Both the position numbers and the translations under genes were made by a program. Under the pieces are notes generated by a model. The model was not told the origin of the DNA and ran no database searches. It saw only the letters and a list, made by a program, of their open reading frames with translations. A DNA stretch of 64,000 nt from Bacteriovorax sp. Seq25_V (GTDB taxonomy: Bacteria; Bdellovibrionota; Bacteriovoracia; Bacteriovoracales; Bacteriovoracaceae), in NCBI RefSeq assembly GCF_000447795.1, contig NZ_AUNI01000021.1:186001-250000 (forward strand), written 5' to 3'. Of the stretch, positions 52,153 to 60,201 are shown one piece after another. Each line of letters begins with the position of its first letter. Within the stretch, counting starts at the first letter, position 1.

Positions 52153-52240
52153 GGAGAATTGGCCGAGTGGTCGAAGGCGCACGCTTGGAAAGCGTGTATA
52201 CCGAAAGGTATCGAGGGTTCGAATCCCTTGTTCTCCGCCA
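52153..52240 (+). tRNA. tRNA-Ser (anticodon GGA), integration target
   Basis: 88 nt with CCA. The acceptor GGAGAAT pairs with GTTCTCC. The anticodon loop CTTGGAAAG gives GGA; long variable arm and GGTTCGAATCC T-loop are intact. Its 3' end forms the left edge of a 92-bp direct repeat. Confidence 0.96.
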
Positions 52241-52326
52241 TTCCTCTTTATTCACTAAATTCGCTTTTCAATATGTTACGGCAGCACTAACGTTTGCCTT
52301 CTCTCGCTGAAAGCTTTCGCTTTCAG
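52235..52326 (+). repeat. 92-bp direct repeat, left copy (att-like)
   Basis: Begins with the tRNA-Ser 3' end CCGCCA and ends with a perfect hairpin CTGAAAGC-TTTC-GCTTTCAG (52307-52326). An identical copy lies at 55163-55254. The ~2.9 kb between the repeats is an inserted element. Confidence 0.85.
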
Positions 52327-52683
52327 TATTCTCCGCCATTTTTCTATATTTTCCATATCAACAAACATATCAAACGGTTTTTTGTAATCATAACGAACAC
52401 TTGCATCTTCTATGACAGGGTTCGATAGTACCAAACTAATGAGTTCTCGCTTTTCTTCATTTTCCATGTGAGGAAAGATTTCGGCCGCACTATTGGCAAT
52501 CTCCATCAACTTTACCCCTTCCATCATGTAAGCAGTATTAGAGCGTCTAAGAGCATCAATCTCTGTTGCAATCTCATCTTGCTCAGCTTTGTACTCTTGG
52601 TTTCTTCTTTGCCAATCAGAGAGTTCGATAATGCCCTCAAGTTTATCTTTGTAGAGTCTGTCGATATAAGTCTCAAGAGTCTT
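52276..52683 (-). pseudogene. C-terminal remnant of a large serine recombinase
   Basis: The frame is open for 135 codons, starting after an in-frame stop at 52684-52686. It reads TLETYIDRLYKDKLEGIIEL, then a Lys/Glu-rich coiled region, then LISLVLSNPVIEDASVRYDYKKPFD. This is the pattern of the C-terminal end of large serine site-specific recombinases. The catalytic N-terminal domain and zinc ribbon are missing. The frame runs through the tRNA-Ser 3'-end duplicate and into the direct repeat. Likely the inactive integrase of the element. Confidence 0.65.
52329..52340 (+). repeat. 12-base duplicate of the tRNA-Ser 3' end
   Basis: TTCTCCGCCATT repeats the end of the tRNA-Ser(GGA) gene (52231-52242) 98 bp downstream, right at the end of the recombinase remnant. 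This looks like an attachment-site core from a separate integration. Confidence 0.6.
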
Positions 52684-52689
52684 TTACCA

Positions 52690-53261
52690 GGCCGTGAGTG
52701 TTTTACCTTAGCTTCACGAAACTCTTTCTCTTCCTTGGAACTTTTTCTTTTAAAGTCGTATCGAGCTATAAAGTTAAATGCTTCTTTAAAATCGCTATTG
52801 GCCATACCTTTGTCGTATTTATCAACTAGATACTAAGTATCATAGTTAAAATCTTCATCGTTTAATGAGTTATAGCAAAAGCCAGTATAATAAGTGAAAT
52901 AAATGATGAAGATAGCGTTGTCCCAGAATCTACTGTGATGCTCTTTTAACATTCTTGATAGGAGAAAGGTGTAAATCATTGCGTATTCTCTTGTGCCACC
53001 TTTTAGAAAAGGCTAGCTTGTAAGTTCTTTGAACTTCTTAAACGCTTCTTTCTTTTCTTCGCTATCTTCTATTCTTTTGAACTTTTTGGATAAATCGTTG
53101 GACCACTTTTTGAGTTCTAATATTTTATAAGAGTGAAAGTTATAAAAACAAAACTGGTATAAGTTACTTGCTCGACTAAGAATGTCATCACCATACTTTA
53201 ATCTAAGTTGTTTGATTTTTGAGAGTATGACTTTAGGTTCTTTAGCAAGTTTACGAGGCAT
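52690..53261 (-). pseudogene. Broken hypothetical gene with two in-frame stops
   Basis: Reading from ATG 53261 (MPRKLAKEPK...), the frame meets TAG at 53015-53013 and TAG at 52835-52833 yet continues as plausible protein (GGTREYAMIYTFLLSRMLKE, then DKYDKGMANSDFKEAF) until it abuts the recombinase remnant near 52690. The reconstructed product, about 190 aa, is basic and helical, unlike any family I recognise. The decay shows the element is old. Confidence 0.55.
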
Positions 53262-53263
53262 TA

Positions 53264-54295
53264 TTATTCAACAAAAGAGTCGAGGATCTTAAATACTACA
53301 TTATAACCATCACTTGCTTCAATACTAACTCTACATCGCTCACCAATGGTATGCATCGGAATGGTGTGGGAGCAATCAAATTCTGAAATAACAGGATATG
53401 GTCTTTTCCCAATAATTTCTAAAAGTAACTCATTCAAATCAAATGGTGCACCTTCGTTATTTGGCATTTCAACTTTTCCCATTACAAGACCTGTAATTTT
53501 ATCGAATACCCCCATGATTTGAAGTTGTCTCAAACTTCTTTCTTCTTTTGACCAAGGGGCTGACATCTCTTCTATAAGTAGTATTTTTCCTTCTATGTCT
53601 GGAAAGTAGTCTGTTCCAGCGGAACTCATAAGTGTGTTTAGGTTTGCGACAACAATTTCACCCTCAACTTCACCAGAGTTTAAGACCTTCCAACCCTTAT
53701 TTTCATTCCATTCTCTTGGGATATTCTTCCAGTCACCATTTGACCAGTCTCTAAAATGATTACTCCACCTATGAAATGGCTTAATCTCTCTCGTCTTATT
53801 ATCATTTTCCATAGAGGCAGTTAGAAATGACTCTATGCTTTCTTCAATACCATTCGGGTATTCACCAAACCATGTCATAATAGCTGGGCCATATAGTGTT
53901 TTAAGCCCTGAATACTTTAAGATTGAAAGGTGAAGTGACGTTACATCACTGTAGCCACATATTACTTTTCGCTTTTCTCTAATTAAATCGAAGTCAAGGA
54001 ATGGAATCATACTATTTGAGTTCATTCCACCAATCGTTGAGATTAGTGCCTTAACTTCATCGTCTCTAATAAGGTCCATAAACTCTTTAGCCCTATCTTG
54101 TGGTGAACCTGAGCGATAACCTTGAGATGCTCTATTTTCTGTTAAAAAACCTAATTTAACTTTAAACCCGAGTTTCTCTATATTTTTAATACCATTTAAA
54201 AACAGTTCTTCATTTGCACAATAAGCTGGTGATGATGGAGTGAAGATTCCTATTGTGTCACCTTTTACAAGTTTTAAAGGTTTAATCAAATCCAT
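53264..54295 (-). CDS. MccF-like S66 LD-carboxypeptidase family protein
   Basis: 343 aa. Nucleophile motif CGYSDVTSLH (Ser-Asp), the Glu in LLIEEMSAPW and the His in DCSHTIPMHTIGE form the Ser-Glu-His triad of family S66. A Trp-rich loop (FHRWSNHFRDWSNGDW..., then GWKVLNSGE) is typical of the MccF subgroup, which cleaves aminoacyl-nucleotide antibiotics such as processed microcin C, rather than the murein LD-carboxypeptidase LdcA. ATG 54295 chosen: it overlaps the acetyltransferase stop (TAATG), with GGGAG upstream. Confidence 0.85.
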   Translation of the reverse strand: MDLIKPLKLVKGDTIGIFTPSSPAYCANEELFLNGIKNIEKLGFKVKLGFLTENRASQGYRSGSPQDRAKEFMDLIRDDEVKALISTIGGMNSNSMIPFLDFDLIREKRKVICGYSDVTSLHLSILKYSGLKTLYGPAIMTWFGEYPNGIEESIESFLTASMENDNKTREIKPFHRWSNHFRDWSNGDWKNIPREWNENKGWKVLNSGEVEGEIVVANLNTLMSSAGTDYFPDIEGKILLIEEMSAPWSKEERSLRQLQIMGVFDKITGLVMGKVEMPNNEGAPFDLNELLLEIIGKRPYPVISEFDCSHTIPMHTIGERCRVSIEASDGYNVVFKILDSFVE

Positions 54296-54804
54296 TATAA
54301 ATTCTCCCAATAATACAAATCCTCTAATAACTCTTTACCACCAATCTCATCTATTTTTTCAGTACCTTTTAATCCTCCCATTCCTTGATAGAAGTTCACT
54401 GTTGAGTTGTCTCTAAGAACCCATAAGTACATATCTTTCATAGAATCTTTCTTTAATGATTCTGACAACTTTTGGAACATGGTCTTGCCAATCTTCTTTC
54501 CTTGATGACTTTTAAGAAGGTAAATTGCGCAAAGTTCGCCTTCATACCCATGTTCTTTTTCTCTGGCTTCACCACCATTAACAAATCCAACAATTTCACC
54601 ATTTACTTCGGCTACAAAAGTATATTGTTTTGCTGTATTACTAGAAATGATGTTCTCCCACATCTCTTGTCTTTTAGCTTTAGAAAGAGTTGATAGGTAT
54701 GAGTCAGGAACAATTCCTGTATATGTCTCTATCCAAGAATCAACATGGACTCTGGCGATTCCACTCGCATCCTGAACATTCGCTTCTCTAATTAAAAATT
54801 CCAT
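54295..54804 (-). CDS. GNAT acetyltransferase coupled to the MccF-like gene
   Basis: 169 aa GNAT fold: RVHVDSWIETYTGIVPDSYL near the N-terminus, strand FVAEVNGEIVGFV, acetyl-CoA motif LLKSHQGKKIGKTM and a C-terminal LWVLRDNSTVNFYQGMG. AGGAG six bases upstream of the ATG. MccE of microcin C clusters is also a GNAT enzyme, acting on the same toxic aminoacyl-adenylate as MccF, so the coupled pair suggests antibiotic detoxification. The substrate is inferred from context. Confidence 0.85.
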   Translation of the reverse strand: MEFLIREANVQDASGIARVHVDSWIETYTGIVPDSYLSTLSKAKRQEMWENIISSNTAKQYTFVAEVNGEIVGFVNGGEAREKEHGYEGELCAIYLLKSHQGKKIGKTMFQKLSESLKKDSMKDMYLWVLRDNSTVNFYQGMGGLKGTEKIDEIGGKELLEDLYYWENL

Positions 54805-54857
54805 AAATTTCTCCTATATATGGAATATCAGAGCATAGCCAAAATGTCACGGTGCAA

Positions 54858-55082
54858 CTAAGCAGGACGGCTTAATTTGGACTCAGCTTTTTTGATAATA
54901 GGCCTTATTAGCGTTTTTGATTTTGGATTGTGGTCAAGAAGTCTCTCTAGTGATGATAGGTGACCAAGTAGCTCACCACGAGATACTGACTTAGATTCAA
55001 CCTCTTTTTTAATTAAATTGACTCTCTTGCTTAAACTTAACCCTTCATCTAGCATGTGCAGGATTTTATCGGCGAGTTTCAT
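54858..55082 (-). CDS. Small helical protein of unknown function
   Basis: 74 aa, highly charged and predicted all-helical (two Leu-patterned helices), with GGTAGGG before the ATG. No family recognised. It lies at the right end of the integrated element, upstream of the GNAT/MccF-like pair, and could be a small regulator or just cargo. Confidence 0.45.
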   Translation of the reverse strand: MKLADKILHMLDEGLSLSKRVNLIKKEVESKSVSRGELLGHLSSLERLLDHNPKSKTLIRPIIKKAESKLSRPA

Positions 55083-55420
55083 AGGACCCTACCTTGGAGT
55101 AGCTTTTGATTTTTAGTGACAAAGAGTTCACGGCAAACGGTTCGAAATTCGTCCACTTTGCCCCGCCATTCCTCTTTATTCACTAAATTCGCTTTTCAAT
55201 ATGTTACGGCAGCACTAACGTTTGCCTTCTCTCGCTGAAAGCTTTCGCTTTCAGCTGTTCAATTATGAAACACTTAATATGCCATTTTTGAAATTCTAGA
55301 AAAAGTAACTGTTTAAAATCAAGACTTTACATAAATGAAATAAATCACCTCTTTGCATTGATTCTTCGTGTGTTGCCAATTCATAGCAACTCGTGTTGCA
55401 CTAATAGAAGGGAGAGATTT
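55083..55420 (+). other. Intergenic stretch holding the right end of the element
   Basis: 338 bp without a gene. It contains a tRNA-3'-half-like segment (GGTTCGAAATTC about 55139-55150, ending CCCCGCCA at 55161-55168), the second 92-bp repeat (55163-55254), and the presumed promoter and AGGGAGAG ribosome site of the next gene. I see no clear -10/-35 pair. Confidence 0.5.
55163..55254 (+). repeat. 92-bp direct repeat, right copy
   Basis: Identical to 52235-52326 including the terminal hairpin (55235-55254). It marks the right boundary of the inserted element. Confidence 0.85.
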
Positions 55421-56746
55421 ATGTTGAGTTCAAAGTTTATTTTATTAATAAGCATAGTGTTTAGTACGCAAGTTTTTGCGGCAGACGATTACATGTATTT
55501 CCTAGTTGATTCGATGAAATTAACTAAGGCCCAAACTGACTCGAGGCTTGAAGGACTAACAGTTGCCAAAAAGATTCTCGTTCTTATGGATGATAATGAA
55601 GTTGAAATTGATGTGGGCCCGGATAGAGTTTTCGAAGCCAAGACATTTCTAGAGAATGATAAATTTACATTTTATAAAGATGGAATCAAGTTTGCGACAC
55701 CATTGGGTTCTTCAAATCCTGTTCTACAAATTACTCATCTCGATATTGAGCAAGCTGAAGTAGAACTTGCGACAAGTGGTATTAGTATCAAGGGAGATCA
55801 TCTCAATACTAACTTTGGCGACTTAAATTTCTATGTTGATAATCTTGATATGTATTGTGATACAAAGGGAAAATTTACGACAGATATTGATGTTGCTTGT
55901 ATTGCAAACACTAAGATTGTTCCATTTAATACAAACAAAAACAGTACAATCCTCGCAAAAGATGTTTCAGATAAAAATGAATTTGAAATTAAAATTGAGA
56001 GTCGTGAAGTTTCAATTAATGAAGATCGTTTATTTATTGAAAGTGAGAATATTGCAGGCTTTTATAAAAAATCACATTTCGGTCTTGGTAAGGGAACATT
56101 AGATTGCTTCAAAGATATCAACATGACAGATATTGATGTTGATAAGATCGTGCTTGGTTGTTTACAAGAGTCGAATATAACAGGAAAAAAATTAAAGTTT
56201 AAAGAGTCTGGAATCAACCTTCACATTAATACAGCAGAAGTTGTTTTTGCTCGCGATCATTTTACGATGAAGGCTGATTATGCGAGCTTCAAGACAGATT
56301 CATCGCCAACTTATGTCGCAGGAATGAAGTTTGAATGTGACAAGGATGAGCTTGGAATGGGTGAGAGGATGCCGTTTTCACAGAGTTCATTTTTAAATGG
56401 ATGTATGAGACATAGTTTATTTAAGATAGAGAGACTTGATAATGATTTAAGTGATATCAATTATAGAGAAGCAATTGTCGATGCTACAGATATTAAAGAT
56501 CTAAAGCTGGAAATTAAGAATGGAAGATTTAATTTAGTTGGTAAGCCGAAAGTTGTTTTTAGAGTGCCGATTAGAGTTAGTGGTCAAATTACGCATAACG
56601 CACTAATAGATGAAGTAGAAATAAAGGTCAATAAGGCTACGGTAGCTGGGATAACAGCAAAAGCGTACACTTTAAAGCTTATAAGAAAATTTATTGATAG
56701 TGATCGCGTTAAGATTAAGGGTGATTCGATAATCATTCAATTATAG
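55421..56746 (+). CDS. Exported protein of unknown function, beta-rich
   Basis: 441 aa. ATG 55421 chosen: it has AGGGAGAG upstream and starts a signal peptide (FILLISIVFSTQVFA) cleaved near residue 20. The mature protein is acidic, with many short alternating beta segments and repeated layered phrases (for example IQASEVELATSG-type strands), suggesting a repetitive beta-sandwich or barrel-like scaffold. Cys occur in pairs near 143-152 and in the middle. No family recognised. Confidence 0.6.
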   Translation: MLSSKFILLISIVFSTQVFAADDYMYFLVDSMKLTKAQTDSRLEGLTVAKKILVLMDDNEVEIDVGPDRVFEAKTFLENDKFTFYKDGIKFATPLGSSNPVLQITHLDIEQAEVELATSGISIKGDHLNTNFGDLNFYVDNLDMYCDTKGKFTTDIDVACIANTKIVPFNTNKNSTILAKDVSDKNEFEIKIESREVSINEDRLFIESENIAGFYKKSHFGLGKGTLDCFKDINMTDIDVDKIVLGCLQESNITGKKLKFKESGINLHINTAEVVFARDHFTMKADYASFKTDSSPTYVAGMKFECDKDELGMGERMPFSQSSFLNGCMRHSLFKIERLDNDLSDINYREAIVDATDIKDLKLEIKNGRFNLVGKPKVVFRVPIRVSGQITHNALIDEVEIKVNKATVAGITAKAYTLKLIRKFIDSDRVKIKGDSIIIQL

Positions 56747-56755
56747 TTATGTTCA

Positions 56756-56785
56756 TTGACACATCTTGGCCCGTATGATTAATAT
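56756..56785 (+). promoter_or_regulatory. SRP RNA promoter
   Basis: TTGACA (56756-56761), 18-base spacer, TAATAT (56780-56785). The predicted start lies near 56791, at the 5' end of the RNA. Confidence 0.65.
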
Positions 56786-56790
56786 TGCTT

Positions 56791-56887
56791 AGGTAGCTGG
56801 GCCAGGCAAGTGTATTCAGGGTGAACTCCGCCAGGTCGGGAACGAAGCAACGGTAGCTTTTGTTGCATTGTGTCTGTGTTCAGCTAC
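56791..56887 (+). ncRNA. ffs: Signal recognition particle RNA (4.5S type)
   Basis: About 97 nt. The conserved domain IV core is visible (GGTGAACTCCGCCAGGTCGG, then GAACGAAGCAACGGTAG), and terminal arms GTAGCTG (56793-56799) and CAGCTAC (56881-56887) pair. It lies immediately upstream of dnaX, a common bacterial arrangement. With Ffh and FtsY it targets membrane proteins. Confidence 0.9.
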
Positions 56888-56967
56888 TCCTATTTCAAAT
56901 ATCTATTTGCCTACCCTTAGCTAATATTTTAGATTATTCATATCACAAATTTTATATTGGGAGCTTC

Positions 56968-58752
56968 ATGTCATATCAAGTCCTTGCAAGGAAATGGCGT
57001 CCTCAGAAATTAGAAGACGTTGTTGGACAGGAACACATTATTAGATCATTACAAAATTCTCTAAGAGAGGATCGAGTTGGTCACGCATATATCTTTTCAG
57101 GAACTCGTGGGATTGGAAAAACATCGGTAGCAAGACTTTTTGCGAAGTCGCTTCGTTGTACAGAAAGACTTGCTGATGGTAATGCTTGTGGCAAATGTTC
57201 TGCTTGTGAAGATTTCAATACGAGCTCATCAATGAACATTATCGAAATCGATGGTGCTTCGAATAATAGTGTTGAAGATGTACGTGATTTGATTGGAAAT
57301 ATTCAATATGTTCCAACGACAGGTAAATATAAAGTTTATATTATCGATGAAGTTCATATGTTATCGACAAGTGCATTCAACGCACTTTTAAAAACGTTAG
57401 AAGAACCACCAAGTCACGCAGTATTTATTCTCGCAACAACTGAACCAGATAAACTTCTTGGAACAGTTCTCTCTCGTTGTCAGAGATTTGATTTTAGAAA
57501 TGCGGAGATTAAAGATCTCGTTGCACATATTAAGCATATTGCTTCAGTTGAGAATATTAAGTTTGAAAATGATAATTTAATTACTGAGCTTGCAAAACTT
57601 GGGAGTGGATCTTTTAGAGACACACTTTCACTACTTGATCAGGTATTAAGTTTTTCTATTGATGGAAATATTACTGAAGAAATTTTTGCGAGATCATTAG
57701 GGATTGCAAGAATTGAGACAATGAAGTCAATTATTGATGGAATTGTTAATGGAAATGTAGAAGCATTATCCGCAGCATATAGAAGTGCTCTATATGAAAA
57801 TGTAAGCGCAAAAAATATTGCGAAAGCAATTCTTGAAACAGCATTTCAAATTGTCATTGCAAAAGACTACAAAGACTTTAATAGAGTAAGTAGCAAGATC
57901 AGCGCAGAAAATTTCGAAAAAATTGGGCGTGCAGAAATTTATTGGATCTATGAAGTTCTTTCTACTGATATCACTTGGGCCATTTCATCAATGTGTCCAG
58001 AGGATGCCCTCGAACTAGTATTTAGAAAAGTTGCCTTAAGACATGAGTTTATGGCCGAGGTTCAAGGGGGTGCGCAAGTCGCACAGGGAAAGCCGGTAAC
58101 TAACTCGGTTGCTGCTCCTATTTCAAAGTCAGTTCCAGTTGAGCAACCAGTTTCTAAACTAGAAGTTGTTGAGGCTCCTGTTGAAGTTGTGAAGCCTGAA
58201 GCCGAGCCAATTAAAATTGTAATTCCAATGCCAGAGCCCGAATCTACTACTGAAAAGATAGAAGAGGTTGTGGAGGAAGTACAAGCTCCATCAATTGAAA
58301 AAGAAAAGTCTAATGAGCCAAAAGATTGGAATGGCTTCTTATCATTTTTAAGATCTGTTTCTCCTGCTGCTAGTGCAAACCTTGAGCAAGGAAACTTACT
58401 TTCACCAATTTCGTATACAGCTGAGATGTTATCTGTGGAGCTTGGTTATCCAATGAGCTCAAAAGTTTTTTATGACTATCTCAATGAGAAAGAGGCTTTC
58501 GATAAATTGATGAACAATCTTTCAAATTATTTTCAGATTGATCATGGAAAGATTGATCTTAAAATTCAGCTGGTAGGGAAAGAAGAAGCTGAAGAACAAC
58601 AGTTCAAGTCAAAAATAGAAATTAAGTATGAAGCCGAGCAAGAGCGTTTAAAGCAAATGGAAACTAACTTGGTAAACGATCCAGTGATTAAACATGCTGA
58701 GACGATATTTAATTCGAAAGTAGATAAAATTACACTAAACGATAAAAAATAG
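56968..58752 (+). CDS. dnaX: DNA polymerase III gamma/tau subunit
   Basis: 594 aa clamp-loader ATPase. ATG 56968 is chosen for the invariant MSYQVLARKWRPQ N-terminus and the GGGAG site. Walker A GTRGIGKTS (45-53), zinc Cys 64/74/77/80, IIDEVHML, and TTEPDKLLGTVLSRCQRF (sensor and Arg finger) are intact. A Pro/Glu-rich linker (about 375-450) and a tau-like C-terminal domain follow. I see no A-AAA-AAG slippery site, so a frameshifted gamma form is not evident. Confidence 0.95.
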   Translation: MSYQVLARKWRPQKLEDVVGQEHIIRSLQNSLREDRVGHAYIFSGTRGIGKTSVARLFAKSLRCTERLADGNACGKCSACEDFNTSSSMNIIEIDGASNNSVEDVRDLIGNIQYVPTTGKYKVYIIDEVHMLSTSAFNALLKTLEEPPSHAVFILATTEPDKLLGTVLSRCQRFDFRNAEIKDLVAHIKHIASVENIKFENDNLITELAKLGSGSFRDTLSLLDQVLSFSIDGNITEEIFARSLGIARIETMKSIIDGIVNGNVEALSAAYRSALYENVSAKNIAKAILETAFQIVIAKDYKDFNRVSSKISAENFEKIGRAEIYWIYEVLSTDITWAISSMCPEDALELVFRKVALRHEFMAEVQGGAQVAQGKPVTNSVAAPISKSVPVEQPVSKLEVVEAPVEVVKPEAEPIKIVIPMPEPESTTEKIEEVVEEVQAPSIEKEKSNEPKDWNGFLSFLRSVSPAASANLEQGNLLSPISYTAEMLSVELGYPMSSKVFYDYLNEKEAFDKLMNNLSNYFQIDHGKIDLKIQLVGKEEAEEQQFKSKIEIKYEAEQERLKQMETNLVNDPVIKHAETIFNSKVDKITLNDKK

Positions 58753-58761
58753 GAGACATAT

Positions 58762-59076
58762 ATGTCAAAGAACATGAATAACTTAATGAAACAAGCACAA
58801 CAAATGCAACAGAAGATTGCAACACTTCAAAAGGAACTTGAGTCGCGTGAGATGGAAGTAAGTTCTGGTGGTGGTGCTATTGTTATTAAGATCAATGGTA
58901 AGCAAGAACTTCTTGGAATTAAAATTTCTAAAGAAGCTGTTGATCCAACTGATGTCGAAACACTAGAAGATTTAGTTCTAACTGCAGTTAACCACGCTGT
59001 TAAGGAATCACAAGATATGGTTTCTAAAGCAATGAGTAAGGTAACTGGTGGATTAAATATTCCTGGATTATTCTAG
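58762..59076 (+). CDS. ebfC: YbaB/EbfC nucleoid-associated protein
   Basis: 104 aa, typical length. N-terminal coiled coil (NLMKQAQQMQQKIATLQKEL), GGGAIVIKINGKQELLGI beta core and a C-terminal helix ending TGGLNIPGLF. Binds DNA as a dimer. Sits between dnaX and recR, the classical order. Confidence 0.95.
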   Translation: MSKNMNNLMKQAQQMQQKIATLQKELESREMEVSSGGGAIVIKINGKQELLGIKISKEAVDPTDVETLEDLVLTAVNHAVKESQDMVSKAMSKVTGGLNIPGLF

Positions 59077-59670
59077 ATGAAATTGCCAGATAAGATTTTA
59101 AACGTCGTTGATATGTTTTCTAAGGTACCAGGTATTGGTGAGAAGACAGCTCTTCGTAATGTTTTAAAAATTACAACATGGGAACCTAGAGAACTCATGG
59201 CATTTAGTGAAGCACTAAGAAACCTTGCTGAAATTCAAAGTTGTAAGGAATGTGGTGCTTATTCTGATGATGAAATTTGTCTTATCTGTAGCAATGAAAA
59301 AAGAAAGCATTGTGGTGATCTGTGTGTTGTAGAGTCAATAACGGATTGCCTCGCCATTGAGAGAAGTAATCAGTTTCATGGAGTTTATCATATTCTAGGT
59401 GGAGTATTAAATCCTCTATTAGGGATTGGCCCTAGTGAATTAAAACTCGATGTATTAGAAAAACGAGTGAGAGAACTTGGAGTTGAAAATTTAATCCTGG
59501 CAATTAGTCCATCCGTGGAAGGTGATGCGACTTGTGGATATATAAAATCAATCTTACCAGAGAGTGTAAGTGTTGATAGAATTGGTTTTGGTATCCCGAT
59601 GGGTGGAAATTTAGATTATCTTGATTCGATGACGATTTCTAAGGCCCTTGAGAATAAAAGAAAAGTATAG
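59077..59670 (+). CDS. recR: Recombination protein RecR
   Basis: 197 aa, full length. Helix-hairpin-helix KVPGIGEKTALR, zinc finger CKECGAYSDDEICLIC, TOPRIM domain (LCVVESITD... GGVLNPLLGIGP) and a C-terminal Walker-like GFGIPMGGNLDYLD. Acts with RecO/RecF in gap repair. ATG immediately follows the ebfC stop. Confidence 0.96.
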   Translation: MKLPDKILNVVDMFSKVPGIGEKTALRNVLKITTWEPRELMAFSEALRNLAEIQSCKECGAYSDDEICLICSNEKRKHCGDLCVVESITDCLAIERSNQFHGVYHILGGVLNPLLGIGPSELKLDVLEKRVRELGVENLILAISPSVEGDATCGYIKSILPESVSVDRIGFGIPMGGNLDYLDSMTISKALENKRKV

Positions 59671-59679
59671 GAGTACGTT

Positions 59680-60186
59680 TTGGATAAACTGGAAGTTATC
59701 ATTCACGAATTTTTTAAGGAATATGCTGGTCTTGAAAGCTTAAAGAACGCAGCACTTTTAGTTTGTCGTCGTGATGGAGTTCCTCTCTTTTCATATAAAA
59801 CATTCGAGTCATCTTGGAATGATTCAACTGCAGGAGCATTAATCGGCGGGATGTGGCAAGCAGCTGAAACGTTGACTCAATTTATACCTGAAGTTAGAGA
59901 TGAAGATTTTAGATTTTCCTTTGATACTTCATCTCGAGGCATATTCATTATTGAGTTGAGTGGAAATTTTGAACCATTATATCTAAGCTATATTTATTAT
60001 AATTTAGATAATCCTGCTCGTATGAAATCTCGTGTAAAATCAATTAAAGATAAATTAGATTTATACCTCGACGACCACTTAAGTAATCAGGTTGCGAGAG
60101 TAGATAAAAAAGATAAAGAAGTATTCCTCTTCTCTGATATTTCAGATGATGAGATGGATGATTTATTTTCAGAAGTGATTGCCTAA
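59680..60186 (+). CDS. Roadblock/LC7-like protein, possible MglB-type partner of MglA
   Basis: 168 aa with a TTG start and AGGAG upstream. Pattern LKNAALLVCRRDGVPLFSYKTF, then an amphipathic helix (GALIGGMWQAAETLTQF), then FIIELSGNFEPLYLSYIYYN fits the roadblock fold; length matches MglB. Directly upstream of mglA, as mglB is in myxobacteria, where MglB is the GTPase-activating partner. An acidic tail (about 150-168) is unusual. Fold assignment is moderate. Confidence 0.6.
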   Translation: MDKLEVIIHEFFKEYAGLESLKNAALLVCRRDGVPLFSYKTFESSWNDSTAGALIGGMWQAAETLTQFIPEVRDEDFRFSFDTSSRGIFIIELSGNFEPLYLSYIYYNLDNPARMKSRVKSIKDKLDLYLDDHLSNQVARVDKKDKEVFLFSDISDDEMDDLFSEVIA

Positions 60187-60201
60187 TCATTTGGAGGAAG
60201 A

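Noticed and set aside
52011-52310. 99-codon open frame upstream of and across tRNA-Ser(GGA)
   Set aside because: It crosses the tRNA and the direct repeat and has no recognisable protein pattern.
52468-52836. 122-codon plus-strand frame in the element
   Set aside because: Antisense to the recombinase remnant and the broken gene, which have coherent protein signatures on the minus strand.
58300-58330. Programmed frameshift site in dnaX
   Set aside because: A-rich codons occur, but no A-AAA-AAG heptamer in the correct phase with a following stem was seen.
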